From Gammaproteobacteria bacterium (GTDB lineage: Bacteria > Pseudomonadota > Gammaproteobacteria > Competibacterales > Competibacteraceae): DNA of 64,000 bases. The translations under genes and the position numbers were made by a program. The notes below the pieces were generated by a model, which was not told where the DNA came from, searched no databases, and was given only the letters and a program-made list of their open reading frames with translations. Location: positions 124,001 to 188,000 of the forward strand of contig JACKNC010000002.1 in the NCBI GenBank assembly GCA_024235095.1, in the 5' to 3' direction. Shown here piece after piece: positions 17,857 to 26,510 of the stretch (the first letter of the stretch is position 1; each line of letters starts with the position of its first letter).

Positions 17857-18860
17857 AAATGATCGCCTTCTTTAACAATAAAGGCGGGGTAGGAAAAACT
17901 GCGCTGGTTTATCATCTTGCCTGGATGTTTGCTGACCATAATATTTCCACACTTGCTGTTGATCTTGATCCACAAGCCAATTTGACAGCAATGTTCTTAG
18001 ATGAAAATCGCCTGGAAGCGCTCTGGCCCGACGATGATCATCCACAAACAGTCTATGGCGCTATACGTCCTATTCTGCGGGGAACTGGCGACATTACAGA
18101 ACCTTTTATAGAGCAAATCACGCTAACTTTGGGATTGGCTCCAGGTGATCTGGGCCTGTCCCGGTTTGAAGATAAACTATCCAGCGCCTGGCCTCATTGC
18201 CATAACCGTGATGAATCCGCTTTTCGCACGATGACCGCCTTTTACCGCATTATTGAATCCGCGATGAAGAACGGCGGTGCCGAATTAGCGTTGATCGATG
18301 TCGGACCCAATCTTGGGGCCATCAACCGCGCCGCCTTGATTGCTTCCGATCAAGTTTGCATTCCTCTCGCGCCTGATCTGTTTTCTCTGCAAGGTCTCAA
18401 AAACCTGGGACCTACTTTACGGGAATGGCGTGCGACCTGGTTAGAGCTGCTTAGGAAAGCACCGATCGACCTATCGATGCCTAAAGGCGCGATGCAGCCT
18501 GCTGGATATATCGTTATGCAACATGGCGTCCGTGATTCAAGACCAGTCAAGGCTTATCAACGCTGGATGGGAAAAATACCGGACACTTACCGGGTTGCAG
18601 TGCTAGATGAAAAACCGGGTGCAAAGATTCCAGTAGTTGATCAGGACCCTTATTCGCTGGCGCTGCTCAAGCACTATCGGAGCCTGATGCCTCTCGCGAT
18701 GGAAGCACGTAAGCCTATGTTCTTCCTCAAGCCATCAGATGGCGCAATCGGTTCGCATGTCGAGGCTGTCAGGAGTTGCTACAAAGATTTTCAGCATTTG
18801 GCGCAACGCATCGCCCAAGGTGCTGGAATTGCGATAAGTCACGATAGTGATCGGGAATGA
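17853..18860 (+). CDS. ParA/MinD-like P-loop ATPase
   Basis: This 335-residue protein has a deviant Walker A motif FFNNKGGVGKTALVYHLAWM at residues 6-25, a Walker A'-type aspartate in VDLDPQANL and a Walker B-like LALIDVGPNLGAINRAALIA. It is longer than plasmid ParA ATPases and has no partner ParB, no parS-like repeats nearby and no N-terminal HTH. That argues against a classical partition role. It is coupled to the AlbA_2 protein upstream by a four-base overlap. The C-terminal 130 residues do not resemble a domain I recognise. The pair probably works together as a signalling or defence-like ATPase module (inference). Confidence 0.83.
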   Translation: MKMIAFFNNKGGVGKTALVYHLAWMFADHNISTLAVDLDPQANLTAMFLDENRLEALWPDDDHPQTVYGAIRPILRGTGDITEPFIEQITLTLGLAPGDLGLSRFEDKLSSAWPHCHNRDESAFRTMTAFYRIIESAMKNGGAELALIDVGPNLGAINRAALIASDQVCIPLAPDLFSLQGLKNLGPTLREWRATWLELLRKAPIDLSMPKGAMQPAGYIVMQHGVRDSRPVKAYQRWMGKIPDTYRVAVLDEKPGAKIPVVDQDPYSLALLKHYRSLMPLAMEARKPMFFLKPSDGAIGSHVEAVRSCYKDFQHLAQRIAQGAGIAISHDSDRE

Positions 18861-19018
18861 TGGGTTTCGCGCACTTAAAGGAGTATTTGCAACGCCCTCT
18901 GTGGCTCCGCTTCCTCTAATCATCTTCCCGTTCAAACTGCACTGTCGTCATTCCTAATATGGTCATCTTAATGTACATTTTCAGTTGATTGGAGTTCGGC
19001 CCCCAATTCGCACTCTTT

Positions 19019-19042
19019 CGACTACAATCACGACTACAATCA
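19019..19042 (+). promoter_or_regulatory. Tandem 12-bp repeat with duplicated TACAAT boxes upstream of paaK
   Basis: Two adjacent copies of CGACTACAATCA lie about 90 bases before the paaK start. Each carries a TACAAT that could act as a -10 element, and the repeat falls in a noncoding gap of about 270 bases between the ParA-like gene and paaK. No convincing -35 box is seen at 17 bases, so a promoter role is only possible. The repeat could equally be an operator half-site pair. Confidence 0.3.
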
Positions 19043-19133
19043 TTCACAAAAAATGGGCGTCCGCCGATGTAGCGATTGCGCCGTCCTCTCCATCTGCCGG
19101 ACACACACCCGGGTCAAAAACGGAACCAATCCC

Positions 19134-20432
19134 ATGATTCTGGACATTGAACAGGAAACACTGCCCCGCGAAGAACTCCAGGAACTGCAAGCACGCCGTC
19201 TACGCACCACGGCCGAACGGTGTTACCAAACCGTTCCCTATTACCGCGAAGCCATGGATGAACTGGGCGTGAAGCCTCAGCACATTAAGTCAGTAGCAGA
19301 TGTGCGCCTCCTGCCCTTTACCAAAAAAGAGAACCTGCGCGAAAACTATCCCTTCGGTATGTTTGCCGTACCGACGGATCAGGTTGTGCGCATTCACGCT
19401 TCCAGTGGCACCACCGGCAAGCCTACCGTAGTCGGTTACACCCGCCGTGATATTCGCACTTGGGCGCGCGTCATGGCGCGCAGTCTGGCCGCCGCTGGCA
19501 TGCGGCCTGGCGACCGGTTGCATAATGCCTATGGTTATGGACTGTTCACCGGCGGATTGGGTCTGCATTACGGCGCGGAGGAGCTGGGCGTCATGGTGAC
19601 CCCCATTTCCGGCGGCCAAACCCAACGCCAGATCATGCTCATCCGTGATTTTGAACCGACGGGACTGTCCTGTACTCCTTCCTACGCGCTGAACATTGCT
19701 GAAACCGCTGAGGACATGAAAGTCGACCTGCGCAAGCTGCCTTTGCAAGTCGGTGTCTTCGGTGCGGAACCCTGGACCGAAGAGATGCGCTATGAACTGG
19801 AATCGCGACTGGGCATTGATGCTATCGACATCTATGGCCTCTCCGAAGTGATCGGCCCTGGTGTGGGTATCGAATGCGTCGAGGCCAAAAACGGCTTGCA
19901 TGTTTTCGAGGATCATTTCCTGATTGAAGCTGTCGATGTTAACACCGGTCAACCCATCCCTTATGGCGAAGCCGGGGAAATCGTCATCACCTCGCTGACC
20001 AAGGAAGCCTTCCCGGTGATCCGCTACCGAACCCGCGACGTATCGGTGCTTGACCCGACGCCCTGTCGTTGTGGACGCACTCATGTCCGGATGAAGCGCG
20101 TCACAGGTCGTACCGACGACATGCTAATTATTCGCGGCGTCAATGTCTTCCCCTCCCAGGTGGAAGCCATTCTGATGCAAACTGAAACACTCTCGCCGTT
20201 CTACCAACTGGAAATCTTCCGCGAGGGTAATCTCGACATGCTCACCGTCAATGTCGAAGGTAGTCCACCGCTGGTTGCCCAGGGTCAGGAAGCCATGAAT
20301 CGGGTAGCCCACAAAGCGCAGAAGGATATCAAGGACTTCATTGGTGTCACGGCTGGGGTCGTGGTCAAGCAGACCGGCGAAATCCCTCGCTCGGAAGGCA
20401 AAGCCGTGCGCGTAATTGATCATCGCAAGTAA
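19134..20432 (+). CDS. paaK: Phenylacetate-CoA ligase
   Basis: PaaK activates phenylacetate to phenylacetyl-CoA with ATP. The frame is open back to 19053, but the ATG at 19134 gives the normal 432-residue product starting MILDIEQETLPREELQELQA. It shows the adenylate-forming P-loop HASSGTTGKPTVVGYTRRD, the GLSEVIGPG motif, IRYRTRDVSVLDPTPCRCGR and the C-terminal domain hinge RVTGRTDDMLIIRGVNVFPS with the family's terminal SEGKAVRVIDHRK. The upstream iorAB produce aryl-acetyl-CoA, so the enzyme salvages free aryl acetate from the same route. It ends 64 bases before phaC. Confidence 0.94.
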   Translation: MILDIEQETLPREELQELQARRLRTTAERCYQTVPYYREAMDELGVKPQHIKSVADVRLLPFTKKENLRENYPFGMFAVPTDQVVRIHASSGTTGKPTVVGYTRRDIRTWARVMARSLAAAGMRPGDRLHNAYGYGLFTGGLGLHYGAEELGVMVTPISGGQTQRQIMLIRDFEPTGLSCTPSYALNIAETAEDMKVDLRKLPLQVGVFGAEPWTEEMRYELESRLGIDAIDIYGLSEVIGPGVGIECVEAKNGLHVFEDHFLIEAVDVNTGQPIPYGEAGEIVITSLTKEAFPVIRYRTRDVSVLDPTPCRCGRTHVRMKRVTGRTDDMLIIRGVNVFPSQVEAILMQTETLSPFYQLEIFREGNLDMLTVNVEGSPPLVAQGQEAMNRVAHKAQKDIKDFIGVTAGVVVKQTGEIPRSEGKAVRVIDHRK

Positions 20433-20496
20433 GCAAAATAATCTAGATGATGTCTAACACCTCATTCCAGATGCCAATTCCAAGAGGTGCAAGGTC

Positions 20497-22386
20497 ATGC
20501 CAGAGCCCAAGGCGAATATTCAGGTCAATTCTCCCGTAGCTGATTCAGCTTCCCAGGAAAAGGGGACGCCTGAAAAGGCGCCAAGCCATCCACGCCGTCG
20601 CGCGAGTGGCAAATCAGTAGCCAGTGCGGGCGGCCTTATCGAGCGCTCATTACTGGGTACTCATATTCCTGAAACCATCGACCGGATGGTCAATGCGAAC
20701 CTAGCGCGTGTCACGGCGGGTATTTCCCCTACCGTAATGGCAATGGCCTACTTTGACTGGCTGATGCATCTTGGCCTCTCGCCAGGTAAGCAGGCGCTTC
20801 TTAATGAGAAAGCCCTGCGTAAGGCGGTGCGGTTGGCGCTGTACGCCTTTAAATTCAATCAGAATCCGGATGTTCCACCTTGCATCGAGCCATTGCCTCA
20901 GGATCACCGTTTTGATGGCGAGGGTTGGCGGCAATGGCCATATAACCTGATTTATCAATCGTTTCTGCTGACTCAGCAGTGGTGGTACAACGCGACGACC
21001 CATAATCGCGGCGTTGACCGACGCAATGACGCCATTGTCTCCTTCATGACCCGACAGATTCTTGATATGTTTTCCCCATCGAATCTGCCGCTGACCAATC
21101 CGGAAATCCTCAAGGCCACTGTGGATGAAGGGGGGCAGAACCTGGTGCGTGGTTGGACCAACTTTATGGCTGACATGGAGAAATTGGTCGCTGGTAAGCA
21201 ATTGGTCGAGGATGATGAGCAATTTGTCGTAGGTCGCGATGTAGCAGTCACGCCGGGTAAGGTAGTTTTCCGCAATCACCTGATAGAGTTGATTCAATAT
21301 CAGCCGGTGACTGAACGAGTCTACGCAGAACCTATTCTTATTGTGCCCGCCTGGATCATGAAGTACTACATTCTTGATCTATCGCCGCACAACTCAATGG
21401 TGCGTTATCTGGTTGAGCAGGGTCATACCGTCTTCATGATCTCCTGGAAAAACCCGACAGCTGACGATCGCGATATTGGTATGAGCGATTACCGCCGACA
21501 TGGGATCATGGCGGCTTTGGACGCGATCACGGCGATCGTGCCGGATCGGATTCATACGGTTGGTTATTGCCTGGGCGGCACCCTGCTTACGATAACCGCC
21601 GCGGCTATGGCGCGTGATGGTGATCATCGGTTGAAAACCATGACGCTGTTTGCCGCACAAACCGATTTCTCCGAAGCGGGTGAATTGTTGTTGTTTATCA
21701 ATGAAAGTCAGGTCGCTTTCCTGGAAGACATGATGTGGGATCAGGGTTATCTGGATGCTGGGCAAATGGTCGGTGCTTTCCAGTTACTGCGCTCGAATGA
21801 CCTGATCTGGTCCCGCATGGTGCATGACTACCTGTTAGGCCAACGCCAGCCCCTGAATGATTTGATGGCCTGGAATGCGGATCAGACGCGTATGCCCTTC
21901 CGTATGCACTCTGAGTATTTGCGTCATATCTTTCTGGGAAACGAACTAGCGACCGGTCATTACGAGGTTGAGGGTCGACCTATTGCGATTTCCGATATCC
22001 GTGTACCCATCTTTGCTGTTGGGACGGAACAAGATCATGTGGCGCCATGGCGATCGGTGTACAAAATTTATCTATTAGCGGATGCTGAGCAGGTGACCTT
22101 TTTGCTGACGAGTGGCGGACATAATGCAGGTATCGTTAGCGAACCGGGACATAGCCGGCGCAGTTACCAGATGGCGGGACGCCGCGAAGAGGATCGCTAC
22201 ATCGATCCTGAGACTTGGCATATCTTTACCCCCCGGCAATCCGGTTCCTGGTGGCCGGCCTGGCAAGCCTGGCTGGTCGAGCATTCTGAGGAACAACAGG
22301 TGCCCCTGCCACCGATGGGAATGCCTAAGAAGGGTTTTGGTTATCAAATTGACGATGCGCCAGGAAGGTATGTGTTGCAAAAATAG
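20497..22386 (+). CDS. phaC: Class I poly(3-hydroxyalkanoate) synthase
   Basis: PhaC polymerises 3-hydroxyacyl-CoA into storage polyester at granules. The 629-residue protein has a variable polar N-terminus (about 50 residues), the PhaC N-domain and an alpha/beta-hydrolase core. The lipase-like box is GYCLGG with catalytic Cys358, followed by Asp513 (TEQDHVAPW) and His542 (SGGHNAG). Class I is indicated by the length and by DLSPHNSMVRYLVEQGHTVF and SWKNP. No phaE partner is adjacent. It starts at an ATG after AAGAGGTGCAAGG and is followed by a VWA-like and a J-domain gene on the same strand. The thiolase at 26.5-27.7 kb could supply acetoacetyl-CoA, but no phaB is seen. Confidence 0.94.
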   Translation: MPEPKANIQVNSPVADSASQEKGTPEKAPSHPRRRASGKSVASAGGLIERSLLGTHIPETIDRMVNANLARVTAGISPTVMAMAYFDWLMHLGLSPGKQALLNEKALRKAVRLALYAFKFNQNPDVPPCIEPLPQDHRFDGEGWRQWPYNLIYQSFLLTQQWWYNATTHNRGVDRRNDAIVSFMTRQILDMFSPSNLPLTNPEILKATVDEGGQNLVRGWTNFMADMEKLVAGKQLVEDDEQFVVGRDVAVTPGKVVFRNHLIELIQYQPVTERVYAEPILIVPAWIMKYYILDLSPHNSMVRYLVEQGHTVFMISWKNPTADDRDIGMSDYRRHGIMAALDAITAIVPDRIHTVGYCLGGTLLTITAAAMARDGDHRLKTMTLFAAQTDFSEAGELLLFINESQVAFLEDMMWDQGYLDAGQMVGAFQLLRSNDLIWSRMVHDYLLGQRQPLNDLMAWNADQTRMPFRMHSEYLRHIFLGNELATGHYEVEGRPIAISDIRVPIFAVGTEQDHVAPWRSVYKIYLLADAEQVTFLLTSGGHNAGIVSEPGHSRRSYQMAGRREEDRYIDPETWHIFTPRQSGSWWPAWQAWLVEHSEEQQVPLPPMGMPKKGFGYQIDDAPGRYVLQK

Positions 22387-22433
22387 TGAGTTGTAGTAGG
22401 TATTTGGGATCCTAACTTTCATCTTGTCCGAAT

Positions 22434-23165
22434 GTGAGCGGTAAATTGAATAATCATTCTTCCCGTCAATCAGGAAGAGCGCGACAGGTTCAGGCGTTAT
22501 CCGGTGCACAGGAGATAGCTGAATTTCTGCGTCAGGTTGCATGTGTTCCCAAGGCGTCTCCAGTAAAAGGCCGGTTGCTGTTTGCTCTCGATGCCACTGC
22601 CAGTCGGCAGCTAACTTGGGATCAGGTCTGCCAATTACAGGGTGATATGTTTGCTACGGCTGCAGAAATCGGTGGATTGGCTTTGCAACTGGTTTGGTAT
22701 CGGGGTTATGGTGAGTTTCAGGTTGAACCATGGTTGACCGATGCCGCTGAACTCCAGCGTCGTATGACATCGGTGCAGTGCCGGGGTGGTTTGACGCAAA
22801 TTGGTCGCGTTCTTGAACATGCTATTCAGGAAACCGGACGTCAGCGCCTGAATGCCTTGGTGCTGGTCGGCGATTGCCTGGAAGAAGCGGTTGATCCGCT
22901 CTGCTATCAAGCGGGTCAACTGGGGTTGCTGGGCGTTCCGGCCTTTGTCTTCCAGGAGGGTTATGAACCTGATGCAGCATGGGGTTTTCGAGAAATTGCC
23001 CGACTGACCCGGGGCGCCTATTGTGTTTTTGATAATGGTAGCGCGCGCCAGTTGCGTGAGCTGCTCAGGGCGGTGGCGATTTATGCAACGGGCGGTCGTC
23101 AGGCCCTGGAGGATTTCGGTCGACGTCAGGGTAGTCTGGTCCGGCAACTCGCTCGACAACTCTGA
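22434..23165 (+). CDS. VWA-like hypothetical protein
   Basis: This 243-residue soluble protein starts at a GTG at 22434, 47 bases after phaC. The central part looks like a von Willebrand A-type Rossmann fold: GRLLFALDATASRQLTWDQV gives the first strand and a D-x-T-A-S version of the MIDAS motif. A TQIGRVLEHAIQ segment carries the conserved threonine position, and LNALVLVGDCLEE gives a later strand with an acidic residue. The tail is basic. No database family name is certain. It is five bases upstream of a membrane-anchored J-domain gene and probably co-transcribed with it. A chaperone-linked or granule-related role would be guesswork. Confidence 0.65.
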   Translation: MSGKLNNHSSRQSGRARQVQALSGAQEIAEFLRQVACVPKASPVKGRLLFALDATASRQLTWDQVCQLQGDMFATAAEIGGLALQLVWYRGYGEFQVEPWLTDAAELQRRMTSVQCRGGLTQIGRVLEHAIQETGRQRLNALVLVGDCLEEAVDPLCYQAGQLGLLGVPAFVFQEGYEPDAAWGFREIARLTRGAYCVFDNGSARQLRELLRAVAIYATGGRQALEDFGRRQGSLVRQLARQL

Positions 23166-23170
23166 ACGCT

Positions 23171-23881
23171 ATGTTGGCGCGCCTTCTAGTCATTGCGGCT
23201 GTGCTGATTGGGTTGTATTGCCTGATCCGCCAATTTCGTCGTTCGCTCTGGGGTCCACAGTTAGGGCGTATTGCGCTGGCCGTGGGGGGGCTTAGCTTTC
23301 TGTTGCTGCTCACTGTGCGCGGTGGCGCGGAAATTACCTTGCCGCTGCTTGCGGTGCTGGCCCCTTGGTTGATTCGTTGGCTGAAGACTCATTCTCCTTC
23401 TCTCTCTGCTCCGTCGCAAACCGGCGACTCGTCGCGGTCTGTGGTGACTACTCGTTTTCTGCTTATGGCGCTGGATCACGCGAGTGGAGTCATGACTGGC
23501 CAAGTTCGAGAAGGCCGGTTTGCGGGACGCGATCTGGTGGATCTAACGCTGCCTGAGTTGTTGATACTCTGGTGTGAGTGCCAAGTAGACTCGCAATCTG
23601 TTGCGGTTCTAGAAGCTTATCTGGATCGTTATGCTGGATCGGGCTGGCGAAAGCGTTCGCAGGGCGATCAGCACTCGCAGTCGCCGACGAATTCTGGGGC
23701 AATGACTTTAGTGGAGGCTTATCAGATTCTGGGTTTGTCGCCGGGTGCCAGCCGAGCGGATATTCAATCTGCCTATCGACGTTTAATTCAACGTTTGCAC
23801 CCGGATCATGGGGGAACTGCTTATTTGGCGGCGCAATTGAACCGGGCTAGGGATTTGCTGTTGACTGATGAGCTTGACTAG
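23171..23881 (+). CDS. Membrane-anchored DnaJ-domain protein
   Basis: This 236-residue protein has an N-terminal hydrophobic segment (LLVIAAVLIGLYCLIRQF), a second span near residues 36-70, a polar linker and a C-terminal J domain with the DnaK-activating HPD at residues 210-212 (RLIQRLHPDHGG). J-domain-at-the-end topology resembles Pam18/TIM14-like and DjlA-type co-chaperones. It lies five bases after the VWA-like gene and its stop overlaps, tail to tail, that of the DAHP synthase gene on the other strand (23878-23881). Expected role: recruiting DnaK to the inner membrane; the client is unknown. Confidence 0.83.
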   Translation: MLARLLVIAAVLIGLYCLIRQFRRSLWGPQLGRIALAVGGLSFLLLLTVRGGAEITLPLLAVLAPWLIRWLKTHSPSLSAPSQTGDSSRSVVTTRFLLMALDHASGVMTGQVREGRFAGRDLVDLTLPELLILWCECQVDSQSVAVLEAYLDRYAGSGWRKRSQGDQHSQSPTNSGAMTLVEAYQILGLSPGASRADIQSAYRRLIQRLHPDHGGTAYLAAQLNRARDLLLTDELD

Positions 23882-24996
23882 GCGGTGTGTTGCTGTTGTG
23901 CTAGTTTTTGCCGCTTTTGATAGCATTCCCTGGTAAGAGCAACGTCTTTCAGGAACCAGTCTAGCTCGCTCATGAGCATGGCTTGAGGACCATCGACCAA
24001 CGCTTTGGCGGGTTCAGGGTGGAAATCGACGAGCACCATGTTAGCTCCGGAGATGATGCCCTGTGCGGTGGCATGCATCAGGTCGAGTATTCCGTCGGGA
24101 GAATGCTCGCGGGAACCCACTGAGTGTGAGGGATCAATACAGACTGGCATTCGGGTGAGTCGCTTAATGACGGAGACTTGGCTGAAGTCGACTAGATTGC
24201 GGTGGGGGTCACTCATATTGGTTTTGACCCCGCGTAGGCAAAAAATGACCCGTGAGTTGCCTTCGCTGGCCAAGTACTCGGCGGCGTTCAGTGATTCGTT
24301 GAGGGTAATGCCGAATCCCCGTTTGAACAGTACTGGAAATTCTTGTTGGCGGCCAACGGCTTTGAGTAATTCAAAGTTTTGTGTGTTGCGAGTGCCGATC
24401 TGTAACATAACCCCGGTAGGTTGGCCGGTCTGCTCTAGGCATTTGTGAATCTCCTCGATATGGTCTTCGTGGGTGACCTCCATAGCGATGACCTTGATTC
24501 CGTACTGTCCGGCTAGTTCGAAGACATAAGGCAAGCAAGCTTGGCCGTGGCCCTGAAAGGAATAGGGGTTAGTTCTTGGTTTGTAAGCGCCCATGCGAGT
24601 GCAGGTTTGACCGTGTTCATGCAGGGCCTGGAGCATGGTTTTGACGTGTTCTGGGGTATCGACGGCGCATAGTCCAGCGAAGATATTTAGGTTGTCTTGA
24701 CTGAACTGGATACCGTTGTATTCGAAGCCGCTGGTGCGTTGCTTATCTCGATGTCGCCCTAGGATGCGGTATTCCTCGGAGATTCGGATGACTCGTTCGA
24801 CGCCTGGCAAAGCGTGGATGTCGTCCGCTGAAAGGCTTTTGGTGTCGCCAATGAGATAGATCTCAGTAAGGGTTTGCTGTGCGCCCTGGATTTTATGAAC
24901 GCGGGTGGCAATACCGGGTAACTGAGAGAGGTAATTGAAAGTTTGCTGGTATTCTTCGGAATGGTCGGTAATGCTGGGTTCTAAGATGATAATCAT
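23878..24996 (-). CDS. aroF: 3-deoxy-7-phosphoheptulonate synthase (type I-beta)
   Basis: This enzyme condenses phosphoenolpyruvate and erythrose 4-phosphate in the first step of the shikimate pathway. The 372-residue product has an N-terminal ferredoxin-like regulatory extension (about 90 residues, ending ILGRHRD). The barrel follows with AGLCAVDTPEHVK, the substrate motif RMGAYKPRTNPYSFQG, VLFKRGFGITLNESLNAAEY, CIDPSHSVGSR and MVLVDFHPEPAKALVDGPQA. This matches the short I-beta/KDO8P-like branch, where the N-terminal domain may give chorismate-type feedback. The ATG at 24996 follows AGGAACAAAATTATC. It lies 36 bases upstream of the serS stop codon's far side, and both genes run on the minus strand. 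Confidence 0.92.
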   Translation of the reverse strand: MIIILEPSITDHSEEYQQTFNYLSQLPGIATRVHKIQGAQQTLTEIYLIGDTKSLSADDIHALPGVERVIRISEEYRILGRHRDKQRTSGFEYNGIQFSQDNLNIFAGLCAVDTPEHVKTMLQALHEHGQTCTRMGAYKPRTNPYSFQGHGQACLPYVFELAGQYGIKVIAMEVTHEDHIEEIHKCLEQTGQPTGVMLQIGTRNTQNFELLKAVGRQQEFPVLFKRGFGITLNESLNAAEYLASEGNSRVIFCLRGVKTNMSDPHRNLVDFSQVSVIKRLTRMPVCIDPSHSVGSREHSPDGILDLMHATAQGIISGANMVLVDFHPEPAKALVDGPQAMLMSELDWFLKDVALTRECYQKRQKLAQQQHTA

Positions 24997-25032
24997 GATA
25001 ATTTTGTTCCTGTATGAATTTGGCGTCTGGGG

Positions 25033-26316
25033 CTAGCGTCCATTTGGAATGAGGGTTTCCAGTCCAGCCATGTAAGGTTGGAGAACTCTAGGGATTTGGA
25101 TATGCCCTCTTTCATCTTGGTAGTTTTCCATGATGGCGACTAAGGTTCGTCCTACGGCTAGTCCTGATCCGTTGAGGGTGTGAACCAGTTCGGGTTTGCC
25201 GGTGGCGGGATTGCGCCAGCGGGCTTGCATTCGCCGCGCCTGGAAGTCCTCGAAGTTGCTGCAGGAAGAAATTTCCCGATACCTTTGCTGGCCGGGAAGC
25301 CAGACCTCTAAATCGTAGGTTTTGGCGGAGGAAAATCCGATATCTCCTGTGCAGAGGGCAACAGTGCGATAGGGTAATTCGAGTTGTTGTAAAACATTTT
25401 CGGCGTGGTTAGTCAATTCTTCTAATGCATTGTAGGAGGTTTCGGGATGGACGATTTGTACTAGCTCGACTTTTTCGAACTGGTGTTGGCGAATCATGCC
25501 ACGTACGTCCTTTCCGTAAGATCCCGCTTCGCTGCGGAAGCAAGGAGTGTGGGCAACCCAGCGGACTGGAAGTTTTTCGGCTTCGATAATGCGGTCGCGC
25601 ATTAGGTTGGTTACGGGTACTTCGGCGGTTGGGATTAAATAGTAATTGAGGTCGCCGCTGAGCTTAAAGAGATCGGTTTCGAATTTAGGTAGTTGTCCAG
25701 TGCCGCGCAGGCTGTCGGCGTTGACGAGATAAGGGGTATAGACTTCCTGATAGCCATGTTTCTGGGTGTGGAGATCTAGCATGAACTGGATGAGCGCGCG
25801 GTGGAGTCGGGCTAGTTGTCCGTGAATGACGGTGAAGCGGCTGCCAGTAAGTTTGGCCCCAGCATCAAAGTCTAAGCCGCCTTCTCCTCCAAGATCAACG
25901 TGATCGCGGGGTGTAAATGCGAAATTGCGGGGCTGGCCCCAGCGACGGATTTCGAGGTTGTCGATGTCGTTAGTGCCGGTTGGGGTGCTTTCGTGAGGGA
26001 TGTTGGGGATGTTGAGTTGTAGGTTGAGTAGCTGGGTCTGTAGGATTTCGAGTTCGGTTTCGGTTTGTTTGAGCTGTTCTCCGAGTCCTGAGACTTCGTT
26101 AAGTAGCGGTTGGATGTCTTGTCCTTGCACTTTGGCTCTGCCGATGGCTTTTGAGCGGGTGTTGCGCTTGTTCTGGAGTTCCTGAGCGCGGACTTGCAGA
26201 TTTTTCCGCTGTTTTTCCAGTGTATTGAAAAGTTTTGTGTTCAGGTTGTAGCCGCGTCTGGCGAGTTTGAGGGTAGTTTGCTCTAGTTCGCTTCTGAGTA
26301 GTTTTGGGTCTAGCAT
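25033..26316 (-). CDS. serS: Seryl-tRNA synthetase
   Basis: SerS charges tRNA-Ser. The 427-residue protein has the N-terminal long antiparallel coiled-coil arm (about residues 25-105, rich in Lys/Glu/Gln/Leu). The class II core follows with motif 2 in CFRSEAGSYGKDVRGMIRQH and motif 3 in LNGSGLAVGRTLVAIMENYQ. Length and start (MLDPKLLRSELEQ) match the family. It is followed by the DAHP synthase gene on the same strand and preceded by a 194-base gap with a hairpin. Coding in this stretch uses more G- and T-rich third positions than the flanking metabolic operons. Confidence 0.96.
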   Translation of the reverse strand: MLDPKLLRSELEQTTLKLARRGYNLNTKLFNTLEKQRKNLQVRAQELQNKRNTRSKAIGRAKVQGQDIQPLLNEVSGLGEQLKQTETELEILQTQLLNLQLNIPNIPHESTPTGTNDIDNLEIRRWGQPRNFAFTPRDHVDLGGEGGLDFDAGAKLTGSRFTVIHGQLARLHRALIQFMLDLHTQKHGYQEVYTPYLVNADSLRGTGQLPKFETDLFKLSGDLNYYLIPTAEVPVTNLMRDRIIEAEKLPVRWVAHTPCFRSEAGSYGKDVRGMIRQHQFEKVELVQIVHPETSYNALEELTNHAENVLQQLELPYRTVALCTGDIGFSSAKTYDLEVWLPGQQRYREISSCSNFEDFQARRMQARWRNPATGKPELVHTLNGSGLAVGRTLVAIMENYQDERGHIQIPRVLQPYMAGLETLIPNGR

Positions 26317-26445
26317 TGGGGTGGAGAGCCTTTTGTTGTGAGATGATAGTGAAGTGGGATTTTTGATTGAGAAAGGGGATTATATCTGATTTGGGAATTG
26401 TGGATAATGAAAGAGATGATGATATAAAAAGAGCTTGTTTTTTTA

Positions 26446-26476
26446 AGGGCGGCCTCATTGTTTATGAGACCGCCCT
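26446..26476 (-). terminator. Hairpin between thiolase and serS
   Basis: AGGGCGG (26446-26452) pairs with CCGCCCT (26470-26476), and CTCAT pairs with ATGAG inside one mismatch, leaving a TGTTT loop. It lies 34 bases beyond the thiolase stop. The minus-strand transcript is followed by A-rich rather than U-rich sequence, so it is an imperfect intrinsic terminator or an mRNA-stabilising stem. Confidence 0.45.
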
Positions 26477-26510
26477 GGATAGTGAACCTACCCGTTCAGT
26501 TCAACACAGA

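Noticed and set aside
17853..18860. A plasmid- or chromosome-partition ParA
   Set aside because: No ParB gene or parS-like repeats lie nearby and the C-terminal part is atypical.
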